Below are positions 46,372 to 56,957 of a stretch of DNA of 64,000 nt, piece after piece. Numbering within the stretch: the stretch's first letter is position 1; each line of letters opens with the position of its first letter. The translations under genes were made by a program, and so were the position numbers. The DNA is taken from contig OW240912.1 in assembly GCA_933207985.1 (NCBI GenBank), positions 228,148,440 through 228,212,439 on the forward strand, in the 5' to 3' direction. A model generated the notes under the pieces. The model made no database searches. It saw only the letters and a list, made by a program, of their open reading frames with translations, and had not been told where the DNA came from. The DNA is from Pelobates cultripes (Eukaryota; Chordata; Amphibia; Anura; Pelobatidae).

Positions 46372-46679
46372 AGCTGCTCTGTCACCAAAAATATAGTTCA
46401 TCTTATCTGCTTCTACATACGTCTCTATGTCTGAAACTGTTTTTATTTTTCTCCTGAGCACTCAGGTTTTAATAATATACAAAGAAAAGTAGAGATAATT
46501 TTTTTCTTTCTGTATAGCAATCAAGTTGACAACATTTTACAACAGGCGTAGCTTAACGTAAGGTTCTGTTTCCATTACCAATCAAATTTACCCACAATCC
46601 AACAGTACAATCAGTCTCACAGTAGGAATATCAGCAGACATCATGGACAGAGAACAACAAAATGGCTGCATTCAGGTTT

Positions 46680-47590
46680 TGAGATCCAGCACAAGGAAGA
46701 AATGACAAGTAACAAGGAAGGGAGTATAACCTTTGAGTCTCACATCCGGTTTGTTGCCAAGTCCTGTAGGTTCCAACTGAAAAACATAGCCCGCATTCGC
46801 CCCTTTCTTACGCAAGATGCTACCAAGGAGCTTGTCCATGCTCTAGTAATTTCCCGCATGGATTACTGTAACCCTCTCCTGATTGGTCTCCCCAAAAGCC
46901 GTATTGCCCCGCTACAGTCTATAATGAATGCTGCAGCTAGACTGATTTTCCTCTCTAGTCGGTCCTCTCACCCCTCTGCCAGTCCTTACATTGGCTCCCT
47001 GTATGCTATAGGAGTCAATTCAAAGTGCTAACCCATACATTTAAAGCACTGAACAATTCTAGCCCCACTTATATCTCTTCACTAATCCATTGATATGCCC
47101 CTCCTGGTACCCTACGCTCTGCCCGTGACCACCTCCTGACCGCTGCTCGCACCCGTACGGCCAACTCGTGCTTGCAGGACCTCTTGCGGGCGGCTCCTCT
47201 CCTATGGAATAGCTTGCCTACTGCCATCTTCCCTAGTCTTCAATCATTTAAGAAGAGCCTTAAAACCCATCTCTTCAGGAAAGCTTATGGCCTCCCAGAG
47301 TAATCTCTACCTTACATACCTGTCTCCTGCTCTCTCCTATGGGACAGTGCTTTGCTCTCTCCTCCAGTTCTGCTTCACTCCTACTTGATATTTCTTGTCC
47401 TAATGTTTCTAATACCCCACCTCCTATAGTCTGTAAGCTCATTTGAGCAGGGTCCTCTTCAACCTATTGTTCCTGTAAGTTTTCTTGTAATTGTCCTATT
47501 TGTTACATCCCCCCTCTCAAAATATTGTAAAGCGCTACGGAATCTGTTGGCGCTATATAAATGGCAATAATAATAATAATAATAATAAGG
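46680..47590 (+). mobile_element. L2-type LINE, 5'-truncated
   Basis: The end of the RT frame is followed by an untranslated region ending AAAGCGCTACGGAATCTGTT, GGCGCTATATAAATGG and an (AAT)n tail. This is the standard 3' end of vertebrate L2 elements. The insertion is nested in a TTAA MITE. Confidence 0.9.
46702..47303 (+). pseudogene. L2 reverse transcriptase C-terminal end
   Basis: The frame holds SHIRFVAKSCRFQLKNIARI, RPFLTQDATKELVHALVISR, MDYCNPLLIGLP and IMNAAARLIF, the usual C-terminal RT/thumb blocks of L2. A frameshift near 47000 moves the continuation into another frame. It resumes with LRSARDHLLTAARTRTANSC, LLWNSLPTAIF and SFKKSLKTHLFRKAY, stopping at 47301-47303. The catalytic RT palm and endonuclease are absent because of 5' truncation. 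Confidence 0.85.
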
Positions 47591-47671
47591 AAAGGAAAAC
47601 AAAAATAAAACAGCAGAGTCACTTTAAAGATATGATTTACATATCAAATGTTGAACTTAATGGGACATTAA

Positions 47672-48227
47672 AGGGGCACTATAGTCACCAAAACAACTAC
47701 AGCTTATTGAATTTGTTCTGGTGAGTAGAATCATTACCTTCAGGCTTTTTGCTGTAAATACTGTTTACATTACAGCCTAGTGAGACCTTCACTGGCCACT
47801 CCTCAGATGGCTGTTAGAGATCCTTCCTGGGTCATGGCTGCCTAAAATGCATCCAAACATTCAGTATCTCCTCCCTCTGCATGCAGACACTGAACTTTCC
47901 TCATAGAGATTAATTGATTCAATTCATCTTTATAAGGAGATGCTGATTGGCCAGGGCTGTGTTTGAATCATGCTGGCTCTGCCCCTGATCTGCCTCTTTG
48001 TCAGTCTCAGCCAATCCTATGATGAAGCATTGTGATTGGATCAGGCTACCACTTCTGATGATGTCAGCAGACTGCTTGTTTTTCTGAGGCAAACAGCATG
48101 CAGAGTTACAACTTCAGGTTTGAATACTGTAAGATTTTGCTATATTTATGGAGACATGAGGGGCCCAGGGGGGCTAGATGGTGGTGTTAACACTATAGGG
48201 TCAGGAGTACATGTTTGTAGTGATCCT
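47672..48227. mobile_element. TTAA MITE family B, copy 1
   Basis: Flanked by TTAA (47668-47671 and 48228-48231). Ends AGGGGCACTATAGTCACC and GGGTCAGGAGTAC...GATCCT. It aligns over its full length, in inverted orientation, with 55050-55631. Confidence 0.8.
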
Positions 48228-48239
48228 TTAAGCCAAGTT

Positions 48240-48930
48240 TAATACAGTGGAAACAAAAGGATAAAAACACCTATCTAGCATGGCATACCTATGTAAAGTT
48301 CCAATATTGCTAAACAGAACATATATGATTCTGTGAGTGTCACATTTTGCAATATTGGAATATTACTTTATGTATATATGCCACACTAGATAGGTGCTAT
48401 CATTTTGTTTTTACTGTATTTATATGCTGTATAACCCCTTAAGGACGTTAGGATGTCCCATGCCGTCCTATACAAAGTAGGCTTAAATGCCTGAAGGACG
48501 GCATGAAACACCCTGCATATTTGATATGAGCATGTTTAAACCCCTGCCCACATCAATGGACACCTAGGGCTCACCTCTGTCTGCTGGGGCCATTTTTAGT
48601 GGCCCCAGACTTTTTGATGAGCTTCTTGCAGCCATAGCCAAACCTCCCCCAGCTGTGATTAACATGGCCACATGAAAACAATGCCTTAATTTGCATTAAT
48701 ATAGTACAGCACAGTGTGTTTCTTATCTACTTCACTGTTAATTGAAGCTTATTTACAGAGGAGACCCCTTCAGGCTTTAGCAGGGAAGAAATAGGGCAAG
48801 AGATATGCATTTCTAAATTAAACACACTGTGCCTTTAAACAAACTGCATAAACAAAGTGATTTAAAACTCCTAATGACAGAGAATTGAGCAGTGAGACTG
48901 CAAGGACATGATCTAAGGATGTGGAATTCC
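48240..48930. other. Repeat-rich intron sequence
   Basis: Contains a palindromic stretch at about 48255-48415 (CACCTATCTAGCATGGCATA against TATGCCACACTAGATAGGTG) and a MITE-like block from 48435 (CCCCTTAAGGACG). No exon was recognised. Confidence 0.5.
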
Positions 48931-48934
48931 TATT

Positions 48935-49328
48935 ACTCGACGCCTGGGAAAGGCAGTTCAGCGGCGCCAGCTGTCTTCCCATAGAAACCACAGTGCCTGC
49001 CCTGCAGTTGCTATGGAAACTCTCTAGACGGCACTTCTAGCACGGGCTAGGGAGTATAGGAAAGAATGACGTGACACCACTCCGTTCCGGAGCTGGCACG
49101 CTGGTGAGATTTGCCCTGCTTGGGACGCATCACAAATCAAAGAAGAACAGAGGAGGAGCGAAAGACAGTCTGAAAGTGGGTGTTACACCAAGAGTAACAC
49201 CCGCAAGGCACTATGGTGGAGACACTGGAACAGAGCAAAAGTGAATAAATCTTTATATTGTACACTGAATACACCATGTATATTTGTGATGTATGGTATA
49301 TTCAATGTATCGTGGGAGCGATTTCAGG
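48935..49328 (+). promoter_or_regulatory. Promoter-like island with two X-boxes and a possible first exon
   Basis: A CpG-richer stretch inside the CRCP intron. X-box motifs GTTGCTATGGAAAC (49007-49020, full match to the RFX consensus GTHNYYATRRNAAC) and CTTCCCATAGAAAC (48975-48988, one mismatch) are spaced 32 bp apart. A CRE-like TGACGTGAC lies at 49068-49076. On the plus strand a consensus donor (TTTCAG|GTAAGT) follows at 49328/49329. The segment between would make a short, mostly non-coding first exon. No downstream exon was recognised, so a gene is inferred only. Confidence 0.4.
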
Positions 49329-49334
49329 TAAGTT

Positions 49335-50156
49335 ATTTTTTTCACAACAGGTTAACGTTAAGTTATTTTAGTTTTAAGCATACCCATTTTAAATCAATGA
49401 CCCCAATTAATTTCTCTTCCACTGACATGTACTGAAGACAATTGAGGGGGACATCAAACACATTCACTAGATTGCTGAGATGGTCATAGATGCACACTAT
49501 AACCCCCTGTGTAGACATGTTCAAACTCTTCTTTCACCTCTACCTTCCCATACCCTCATGCCACTCTCCATTATAATCCCTTATCATAGTTTCTCCATTT
49601 ATCCTCACTTTAGTCTAAACAATTGCCTGTATCCTACAGTGACTCAGTCTACCCTAACCTTTCATTTTCTTATAGACCTTCCAAAGATCTTTTAATAATA
49701 ATGTGTTAGTCCCTACCTTTACAGCATATGGGAGTATTTTGTAAGGTATACTTTGGGTATGAATGTGTTCACTTCCTTGCTAGACTACTGGCTATACCAT
49801 TGGCTCAGCAAAGGTCACAAATATGACTGCTTTAGAGCTATAGGGCAGAATCCATCCACAAGCATCCACTATGACTGGCTCGGAGCAAAAGAAAACTGCT
49901 ACTTCACAAAGCTAAACAGAAAAAACAAACAAAAAAAAACAGGTGGCTGCGTTAAATGGGCAGTGGTTTTTGAGACATGCATTGGAAAAGTAGCTGTGAG
50001 CCACAGTGGAGAACAGTGATTATCCTAATTTTTATCACGAACATCTTTTATCAACTCATTCCACTCACAAAAATGTACGCATCAAGTGCCATCCACTCAT
50101 AATATACTGGTATCTTTATATAACGGCCTACATGTACCCTAGTAGGACCCTGCTGT
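49335..50156. other. No gene seen
   Basis: AT-rich sequence. Short frames at 49480-49695 and 49753-50019 have no recognised family. Confidence 0.4.
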
Positions 50157-50162
50157 ACTTAC

Positions 50163-50257
50163 TTGGTTAATTTATGGCTTTTCATAGCTGTTAGAAATTC
50201 TTGCAATATTTCTGGACTTTGAAGTCGACATGGTGAGCTGGACAGATATTTCAGTGT
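50163..50257 (-). CDS. CRCP: CRCP (RPC9) internal exon
   Basis: A 95-nt minus-strand exon with acceptor ATATTTTAG and donor GTAAGT. It reads TLKYLSSSPCRLQSPEI, then LQEFLTAMKSHKLT and two bases of a Lys codon. The spacing and residues match vertebrate CRCP (helix containing the SPEI and EFLTALKSHKL block). The downstream exon at 34407 supplies the third base of the split codon, so the reading frame is preserved over a 15.8-kb intron. Intact splice sites suggest that the gene is functional. Confidence 0.93.
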
Positions 50258-50584
50258 CTAAAATATAAATTAAGTTAATTAAGACATTTATTTTTGAAAT
50301 ATTTGCACATACATAGAAAGATGCTTACTGGAATGTACGCAAGAATGGAAACTGAGCAAGTCAGCATATTAAAAAAAAATAACACTCCTCTAATGTGAAT
50401 GATTTTGCCAAATAATTTCCAGATGAACAAGACAAAAAGAGTCCACATTACTGGTCAATGGACAATACTCTGGGTAAGGGAGAACAGAGAGAAATATAAC
50501 AGTTACTGAATGCTCCCTGAGAGCTTTCAAACATTTGTTCTGATCAAGTCAGATCTTTCTGAATTTCTCCTAATCATATTTTAA

Positions 50585-50920
50585 AGGGACACTCTAGCCA
50601 CTATAACCACTAAAGCTGGTTATGGTGCTCCACAGGTGACATTATACCAACTCATAGCAGGTTTAAATAGAATGCATTGGGTGAGAGCGGTCAGTTGACT
50701 ATCTCAGTCAATGAATACTGCTAAAGCTTTGTATGAACTATAAACTGCTATTTTATACAACCAACTCAGACTGGAAAAACCACAGGTACCCGAGATTGCC
50801 AGGTAAGTGTCACACAGTTCATAAATGGTATGACAGATTACTAGCAGACATCACCTGGGGCTTCCTGGCACCATAATCACTGTAATGTGCTGTGGTGGTT
50901 ATGGTACTTAGAGTGTCTCT
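50585..50920. mobile_element. TTAA MITE, left of a tandem pair
   Basis: Flanked by TTAA at 50581-50584 and 50921-50924. Ends AGGGACACTCTAGCCACTA and TAGAGTGTCTCT. Confidence 0.75.
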
Positions 50921-50924
50921 TTAA

Positions 50925-51454
50925 AAGGGACACTTTAGGCACCTAGACTACTTCATCTCAATATGTGCCATTTACATGTTATTTTAACCCTGCAATGTAA
51001 AGCAATGCCATTCTGCAGGGATGGTTATGTTTACATGGGAATGTTTACATTGCAGGCTTTAACCCCTTAAGGACACATGACATGTGTGACATGTCATGAT
51101 TCCCTTTTATTCCAGAAGTTTGGTCCTTGAGGGGTTAAATACCTCGAGTCGCTATCTTTCTGACAGCCACTAGGAGCGCTTCAATTCAAACAGCCAAGTG
51201 AAACTCTGCTATTTCAATAAGATGGTCTCATAGGGACCATCTGATTGGCGTAGCACTGCCTTTTGCCGTGTATGCACACTAGCCTCCCAATGCTTTCCTA
51301 TGGGAAGGTATTGGTTCACTGAAAATATCTCAGCCTTGAAGGTGGGATGGCAGTGCGGAGACCTGCACTGTGAGGGGAAATATGTAAGTAAAATGGCTTT
51401 ATTTTGTACCACCCAGTACGGAATACACTAGTATTTTAACGCTAAAGTGTACCT
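50925..51454. mobile_element. TTAA MITE, right of a tandem pair
   Basis: It shares the TTAA at 50921-50924 with its neighbour and ends at TTAA 51455-51458. Ends AAGGGACACTTTAGGCACC and GCTAAAGTGTACCT. The 80-bp MITE at 51060-51138 is nested inside. Confidence 0.75.
51060..51138. mobile_element. 80-bp MITE, copy 2
   Basis: Almost identical to 23326-23406 (one substitution noticed, GGTCCTTGAGGGG for GGTCCTTAAGGGG). Nested in a TTAA MITE. Confidence 0.8.
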
Positions 51455-51459
51455 TTAAG

Positions 51460-53443
51460 CTGCATGGTTGTTGCAAAACTCTATTTTGTTTCCTACATCC
51501 TCAGAATGAGCCACAAACTAAATAATTCCTTTAAACCTAAGAAAACAATATATATTATAAACTCACAGAGTAGCCACATAACAATCCATTCTTTAGCTCA
51601 AAAGCTGTGTATGGCAGAAACAGAAATGCATCTGGAATGCTAAATTTGTGCTACTTTAATATAAGCTTTCTTTTATGACATTTCCTGTTTCCCTGTACAG
51701 AAAATTCCCATTTTAAACAGAGATTCAGTATGCTAAGCATATTCCTGGAAACATCTGACATCCCCCAAACCCATTTACATCTCAGAGAGATTTATATTGC
51801 AGGGAAGGTTTGGAAAGATCAGTTGTTAGATGAGAATTAGCTTCTGGTAAAACTAAGTACATATATTGTTTTCAGAAGATGGAATGGGAGTATTCTGCTT
51901 ATAATGGTTCTTCTTTGATTATATCTTACATAGGACCTGATGATATCAGATTTTTTATAATGACTATTACTCCATCTGAAGAAACACTTCATGAATCCAT
52001 AATCTGGTAATGATAACAACGGCAATCTGCTTAGGTTAGTACCGTACGCACAACTTTACTTGAAGACACACAGGTTACATTTTAGAATGAAAATTACAAA
52101 ACAGGCTAAATATGTATGATAAGTAAGAAAAAGAAAAAAGTGGCAAAGAAATATTATTTCATTTAAACAATGCTGTAATGCAGACCAACAGAGTTTAACC
52201 ACAGTTAATACGAACGCAGTCTCATTCTGTGTATTTTGATAAGGTCTACACCATCAGATTCACAATTAATTCATTACTCGTTAGCAACAACCTGCTGTGG
52301 GTTGCAACCATTACACTGTGCAACTGAGCAAAGGTTATTCCTCATTTATGCACAGCAGTGTGATCTGCATTCACAATTGTATGCAAACTACTCTTATGTA
52401 ATGCTGGACTGAATATGAAATACTGCCACTCAAGCTGAGAGAAAAAAATAAATATATTTTTCATATATCTATCTATTACAAGACTTTGGGTTTTGTAGCA
52501 GAAATTCAAGTTAGAGTATCATATTTTTTTTTATTGTTTTTTCATATATGTTTTTAAGCTTTATATTTATAATGCATTAAAAATATTGGGTAACTCTAGC
52601 CTGGTTTGTCCCTCTAAAAGAATGCTTGTATATATGTGCGCCGAACATTTCTATTGCAGTGCACATGTGCCTGATATTCTTCACTTGACTTGATTTTCTA
52701 CTTTTGTTGAAGTGTACTTTTGATGTCTCTAAAACATTTGATGTGCACTCTTTTCCAGGCTTCTAGCAGTGGGCTTAGAACTGTAATGACAATTATTGAA
52801 GTATTATAAGGGACACTCTAAGAATGTTGCAGCAAACTACTGGTGACATCCACAGACAGTGTTACAAACTGTTTTTTTTTGGCAATCTTTATTCACCATT
52901 CCCCCCCCCCCAAAAAACAAATTAAGAAAAGGAAATTATGACACAGTGAAGAGAGATTTCCCACACAGGGCTTAGAATAAGTGAGAGTAAATGGCTACTA
53001 ATATTGTGCATTATACTACAACAGAATTAAATTAGATTAGAATTACATTAGAATCAAAGCACAAGGACACTGCCAGCATATGGAATAGTAAATGAACAAC
53101 AGGCAAAACCCCTTAGGAGTAGCTGCTGCGTTTAGGTGGTAAACTGCTTTCTAACAATTTGACACAAAAATAGGCTTCCTCAGGTGCCCTGCTAGCCTCA
53201 CCCCTCACCTGCCATACTGGCATCCAAAGAAGGATGAAAGTGACCATTGTAATGCACAAGTATAATCACATCACAGCCATGTGGCAAATAAAGGGCTGGG
53301 TGTGGATGCCTGAGGAACCTTTGGTTTGTGTCAAAGTGCTTGACACAGAATCAGGGAGGGTTGCCAGCAGCATGTATGGACTATAACCTCTACTACAGGC
53401 TTAGATACCCCTTTAAATATTCTGCAAAGCAACAAAAATGTAC
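51460..53443. other. No gene seen
   Basis: AT-rich intron sequence with a poly-C/poly-A tract near 52903-52920 and a lone MITE-like end near 52810. Short frames lack support. Confidence 0.4.
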
Positions 53444-53448
53444 AGCAC

Positions 53449-54455
53449 TGTGGCGAAACCGACCTCGCCACTGGGCATTGGAGAAGACTGATTGCCAGCC
53501 TCCTGCCATGTGACTATGGCCCCTGGGATGTATTGCCCTTCAAAGACATGATATGGGCATATTGTATTTTATTATGCTGCTGCTAGCCCTTTAAGAACCA
53601 TCTGGGGACATACTGTGGAGTGACTGGGTGGCCACCATTTCTTGTATCAGAGGCACATGGTGAGAACAATGGATGAAGCACATGGTGAGAACAATGGATG
53701 GCGGCCATTTTAACTCCCAGACACTGTTTGGACTTTTCAGCACGGTGTCATCTCGCCGGTATTTTGTGCACAGAGACATCGTGCAGTGGTTTTGGACTAT
53801 ACAACAGAGGAAACATTATACATTAATTGTTTTTGATATAGCCTGCATATGTTCTGTGGAATCTGCATTAAACTGTATCTTCCAAAGTACTGAACGGATC
53901 TGGGTGAATTTTGGATATGTGGTTCACCCAGATCCCCCGGTTCCAAGGATATACTTTTTATGGGGTTATTGCATGTTTTGGGGTCCCTGTGATGTGTTTT
54001 ATGATACTGTATTTTTCCTGCTTGTGATAATTATGTTAACCCATTGTGTGCCATAATTAGATCACAAGCAGAGGGGAGGATTTTGTGTATAATTGCTGGG
54101 AGTGTTTTCTGTAATGTACGTGTGTTATTGGTTGTTCTGTAAAACCCTGTGGGCAGTACTAAGTTTGTGGATTGGGAATAAAAGAGGCTGTATGTACAGT
54201 CAGTTCTGCTTGACCTCAAAACGAAGTGTCGTCTCGTTATTGGGGGAATTGGATTGTATGCTGATTGCCAGGAGTGTAAGCTGATTGTATGCTTTTCCTG
54301 TTCAGCTGCTTACAGCATTCATATGCTTGAGAGCATTCGTATGCTTCTCCGGTTCGGTGGTTGTGGTGTCTGCTGCAGTGCTCGGAGTCCTCAGGAAGCG
54401 CTAGGAGCATCCTTCAACGGAGGTACTCAGTCGGGGTGCCAGGTGATCCGTTACA
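53449..54455 (+). mobile_element. Solo LTR related to the 58928 element
   Basis: Starts TGTGGCGAAACCGACCTCGC and ends GGTGATCCGTTACA, with a perfect AGCAC duplication (53444-53448 and 54456-54460). The start matches the LTR start of the 58928-63015 element (TGTGACGAGACCAATCTCGC on its minus strand), and so do the ATGGACTATGGCCCC-like block and the end. A GGGAATAAAAGAGG polyadenylation-type site lies near 54175. Open frames inside (53673-54056 and others) are not genes. Confidence 0.9.
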
Positions 54456-54460
54456 AGCAC

Positions 54461-55045
54461 AAAGTAGCAGCAACCTAGTATGCAAACATTAAGTATTTCC
54501 AGATAAAGAATAGTGTTCCCCTTTTAAGAAAGCAGTCAACCTTGTATCATACAAATGATGGGCATCTGTTTTCCTTTACAATACAAGATATGTTTACATC
54601 CACCTGTCACAAGAACATACGTACTTATGACGTTGTGACATTGATATATACATTAATTTGCTTCCCAAAATTTAGAACAAATCTCTCTATCTTCATGGTT
54701 ATAATGAGTACCTGTATCACACAAGGAACAGATGTTATGTTTGTTGTTTAGAATGATTGTACATGTGTGCAGTAAGTGGAAACAGCGAGAAGGCTTAATA
54801 TAGGTGCAAAGGTTTTCTGAGCATGTCTTGAAAGTACAAAATGTCATAAAAATAAGCTGCCACTTGGTGCCCTCTACTGGATTAACGAGGAAGGAAAAGC
54901 AGCAGTAAACCACACTTTCACGCCTCTACTCCAACAATAGATCAGATGATAAAATATATCCATGATCATTGTGTAAATTACACATTTATTCTGCCCTTAA
55001 GAATCATAACATTTATATATAGAAAAGGCCTGTTTTTCTTAGATT
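54461..55045. other. No gene seen
   Basis: AT-rich intron sequence. The overlapping frames 54542-54751 and 54653-54913 are on opposite strands and unsupported. Confidence 0.4.
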
Positions 55046-55049
55046 TTAA

Positions 55050-55631
55050 AGGAGCACTATGGGGTCAGGAACACAATTATGTATTTCTGACCCTATAGGG
55101 TTAAAGCCACCATCTAGCCACCCTGGTCCCCTAAATATAGTAAATCTTACTTGTATTCAAGTCTGAAGCTGCTTGCATTGTGCCTGTTTCCTTTAGACCT
55201 GCCCACTGCCTGCTGACATCAGCAGAAGTGGTGGCCTGATCCAATCACAATGCTTCCCCATAGGATTGGCTGAGACTGACAAAAAAGCAGATCAGGGGCA
55301 GAGCCAGCACAATTCAAACACAGCCCTGGCCAATCAGCATGTCCTCATAGAGATGAATTGAATCAATGAATATCTATGAGGAAAGTTCAGTGTCTGCATG
55401 CAGAGGGAGGAGACACTTAATGTTTGGATGAATTTTAGGCAACCATGACCCAGGAAGGATCTCTAACAGCCATCTGAGGAGTGGCTAGTGAAGTTATCAC
55501 TAGGCTGTAATGTAAACACTGCATTTTCTCTGAAAAGACAGTGTTTACCTGCAAAAAGCCTGAAGGTAATGAATCTACTCACCAGAACAAATTCAATAAG
55601 CTGTAGTTGTTCTGGTGACTATAGTGTCCTT
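55050..55631. mobile_element. TTAA MITE family B, copy 2 (inverted)
   Basis: TTAA at 55046-55049 and 55632-55635. Reverse complement of 47672-48227 along its length, including CCAATCACAATGCTTC and CATGCAGAGGGAGGAGA. Confidence 0.8.
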
Positions 55632-56143
55632 TTAAAGTCTACTCATTTGTCAAAAGAACATAGAAATTTCAAGAGGAAGTAATAAACTTGTTTTTTTGTT
55701 TTGGTTGTTTTCACTCCTATGTTCGTTTAAAAAAGAAAAAAAAATCTAAATCTGATTGTTTTCTTACATGTGTCATCAGGAAGCACATCTTCCACAAATC
55801 AATACAAGATCCTTCAGAAGTAAATTTAAAAAGATAGGGGGTATCTATTGATGAAAAACCCACTCCATGAGTCACTTCTGTACAGTTACAAATTGTGTTT
55901 TGTGAACAGTATACTGCAAGGATTTACTCCTGAACCAAATTTCTGTGTACCGCTTTCTATCATAATATGAATCACTTACCTAGTGTCTCGAAAATTTCAT
56001 CTGTAACATTTAGGGCTATTGTATGTAATTTGAACATGTACCAATCATGTTTATTATATGTCTGGTTAGTGTCTATAACCACCATAATGTTCTATGCTGG
56101 TAAAAGCAGTGCATATGTAAGCTCACTGTGTTAAAGAACCTAC

Positions 56144-56242
56144 CTCATACATGATGGTATTAAGGTTTTGCTGCCCAGCACTGCTCTTATTTTTCCGGCC
56201 TTCCCTCTGTTGTTGTTTCAAGTCAGTCAGGAGCTGGAAAAC
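56144..56242 (-). CDS. CRCP: CRCP (RPC9) second coding exon
   Basis: A 99-nt, 33-codon exon on the minus strand between acceptor TTACTAG and donor GTAGGT, both in phase 0. It reads VFQLLTDLKQQQREGRKNKS, then SAGQQNLNTIMYE. It matches the N-terminal part of vertebrate CRCP just after the exon-1 residues SNYE. The basic, polar middle is the most variable part of the family. The first exon (about 15 codons) was searched for by eye between 56243 and 64000 and not found. It is probably outside the window. The four exons make about 128 residues. Confidence 0.93.
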
Positions 56243-56479
56243 CTAGTAATTAAAACATAATTTGATTAGTACCTTACTTATCACCATGGCAGTCACTGAT
56301 ACAATTCATAAATATGTCTATAAACAGAAAATTCACTTAAAATTCTATATTTTGTTTTTATAAAGGAAGCAACATATTAAAAGTTTCCCTTAAGCAAATG
56401 TTTAAGAAAAAAAGGCTCACCTAAAACGCGCTTTACAAATTATCTTCGATTAAATAGTTAAGAGATGGCCCAATATTTT

Positions 56480-56910
56480 ATTGGGCCGTTAGTAGAGCAC
56501 TAGTGTTAATTATCTTGTAGGTAATGTGGTTTTTGATTGCCCAATGAACTGTTTCAGTGCACACAGTTTGGATTCTTTTGTTATTATTGAAATATTGTAC
56601 CAGCAATTGAAGTGATGATGTCACTTCCGGAGGTGGTAACAATTTTATGCGGATGGCCATCAGCTGCAAGAGGGCTTTATAAACAGACACATGGGAACAT
56701 GGATGCAGGTACCCTTGATAAAGGCAGCCGGTTGGTGCCGAAACGTTGGGGGGTTTGGTGACTCATGTTTCAGTCATAAGGCTGGTTAAAAAAAAATGTT
56801 TCAATTTTTTTTGACATTGTACTATTGCATTATTGTATTTGCCCTTGCTTCTGTCATTGTGTTTATTTATTTTTTTCATTGCAGTACTTTTTTTGTACAG
56901 AATAAAGTTA
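56480..56910 (+). mobile_element. Penelope-like tail with hammerhead-like motif
   Basis: 56713-56751 reads CCTTGATAAAGGCAGCCGGT then TGGTGCCGAAACGTTGGGG. It contains a UUGAUAA turn, a stem-II hairpin (GGCA/TGCC) and the GAAA box, in hammerhead order. An AT-rich tail with ACAGAATAAAGTTATACTTT follows. No coding part remains. Confidence 0.5.
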
Positions 56911-56957
56911 TACTTTTGACTATTTGTAGTTGTTATAGTGTGCATTTTATATTGCAT

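Larger units (their letters stand above)
46372..47623. mobile_element. TTAA-flanked MITE carrying an L2 insertion
   Basis: Ends AGCTGCTCTGTCACC and CAGCAGAGTCACT, flanked by TTAA at 46368-46371 and 47624-47627. About 0.9 kb of the interior is an L2 LINE (46680-47590). Confidence 0.7.

Noticed and set aside
49212..49247. Short ATG frame MVETLEQSKSE in the X-box island
   Set aside because: Only 11 codons before TAA and no homology; at most an upstream ORF in a hypothetical first exon.
53673..54056. 127-codon plus-strand frame
   Set aside because: Contained in a solo LTR; no conserved domain.
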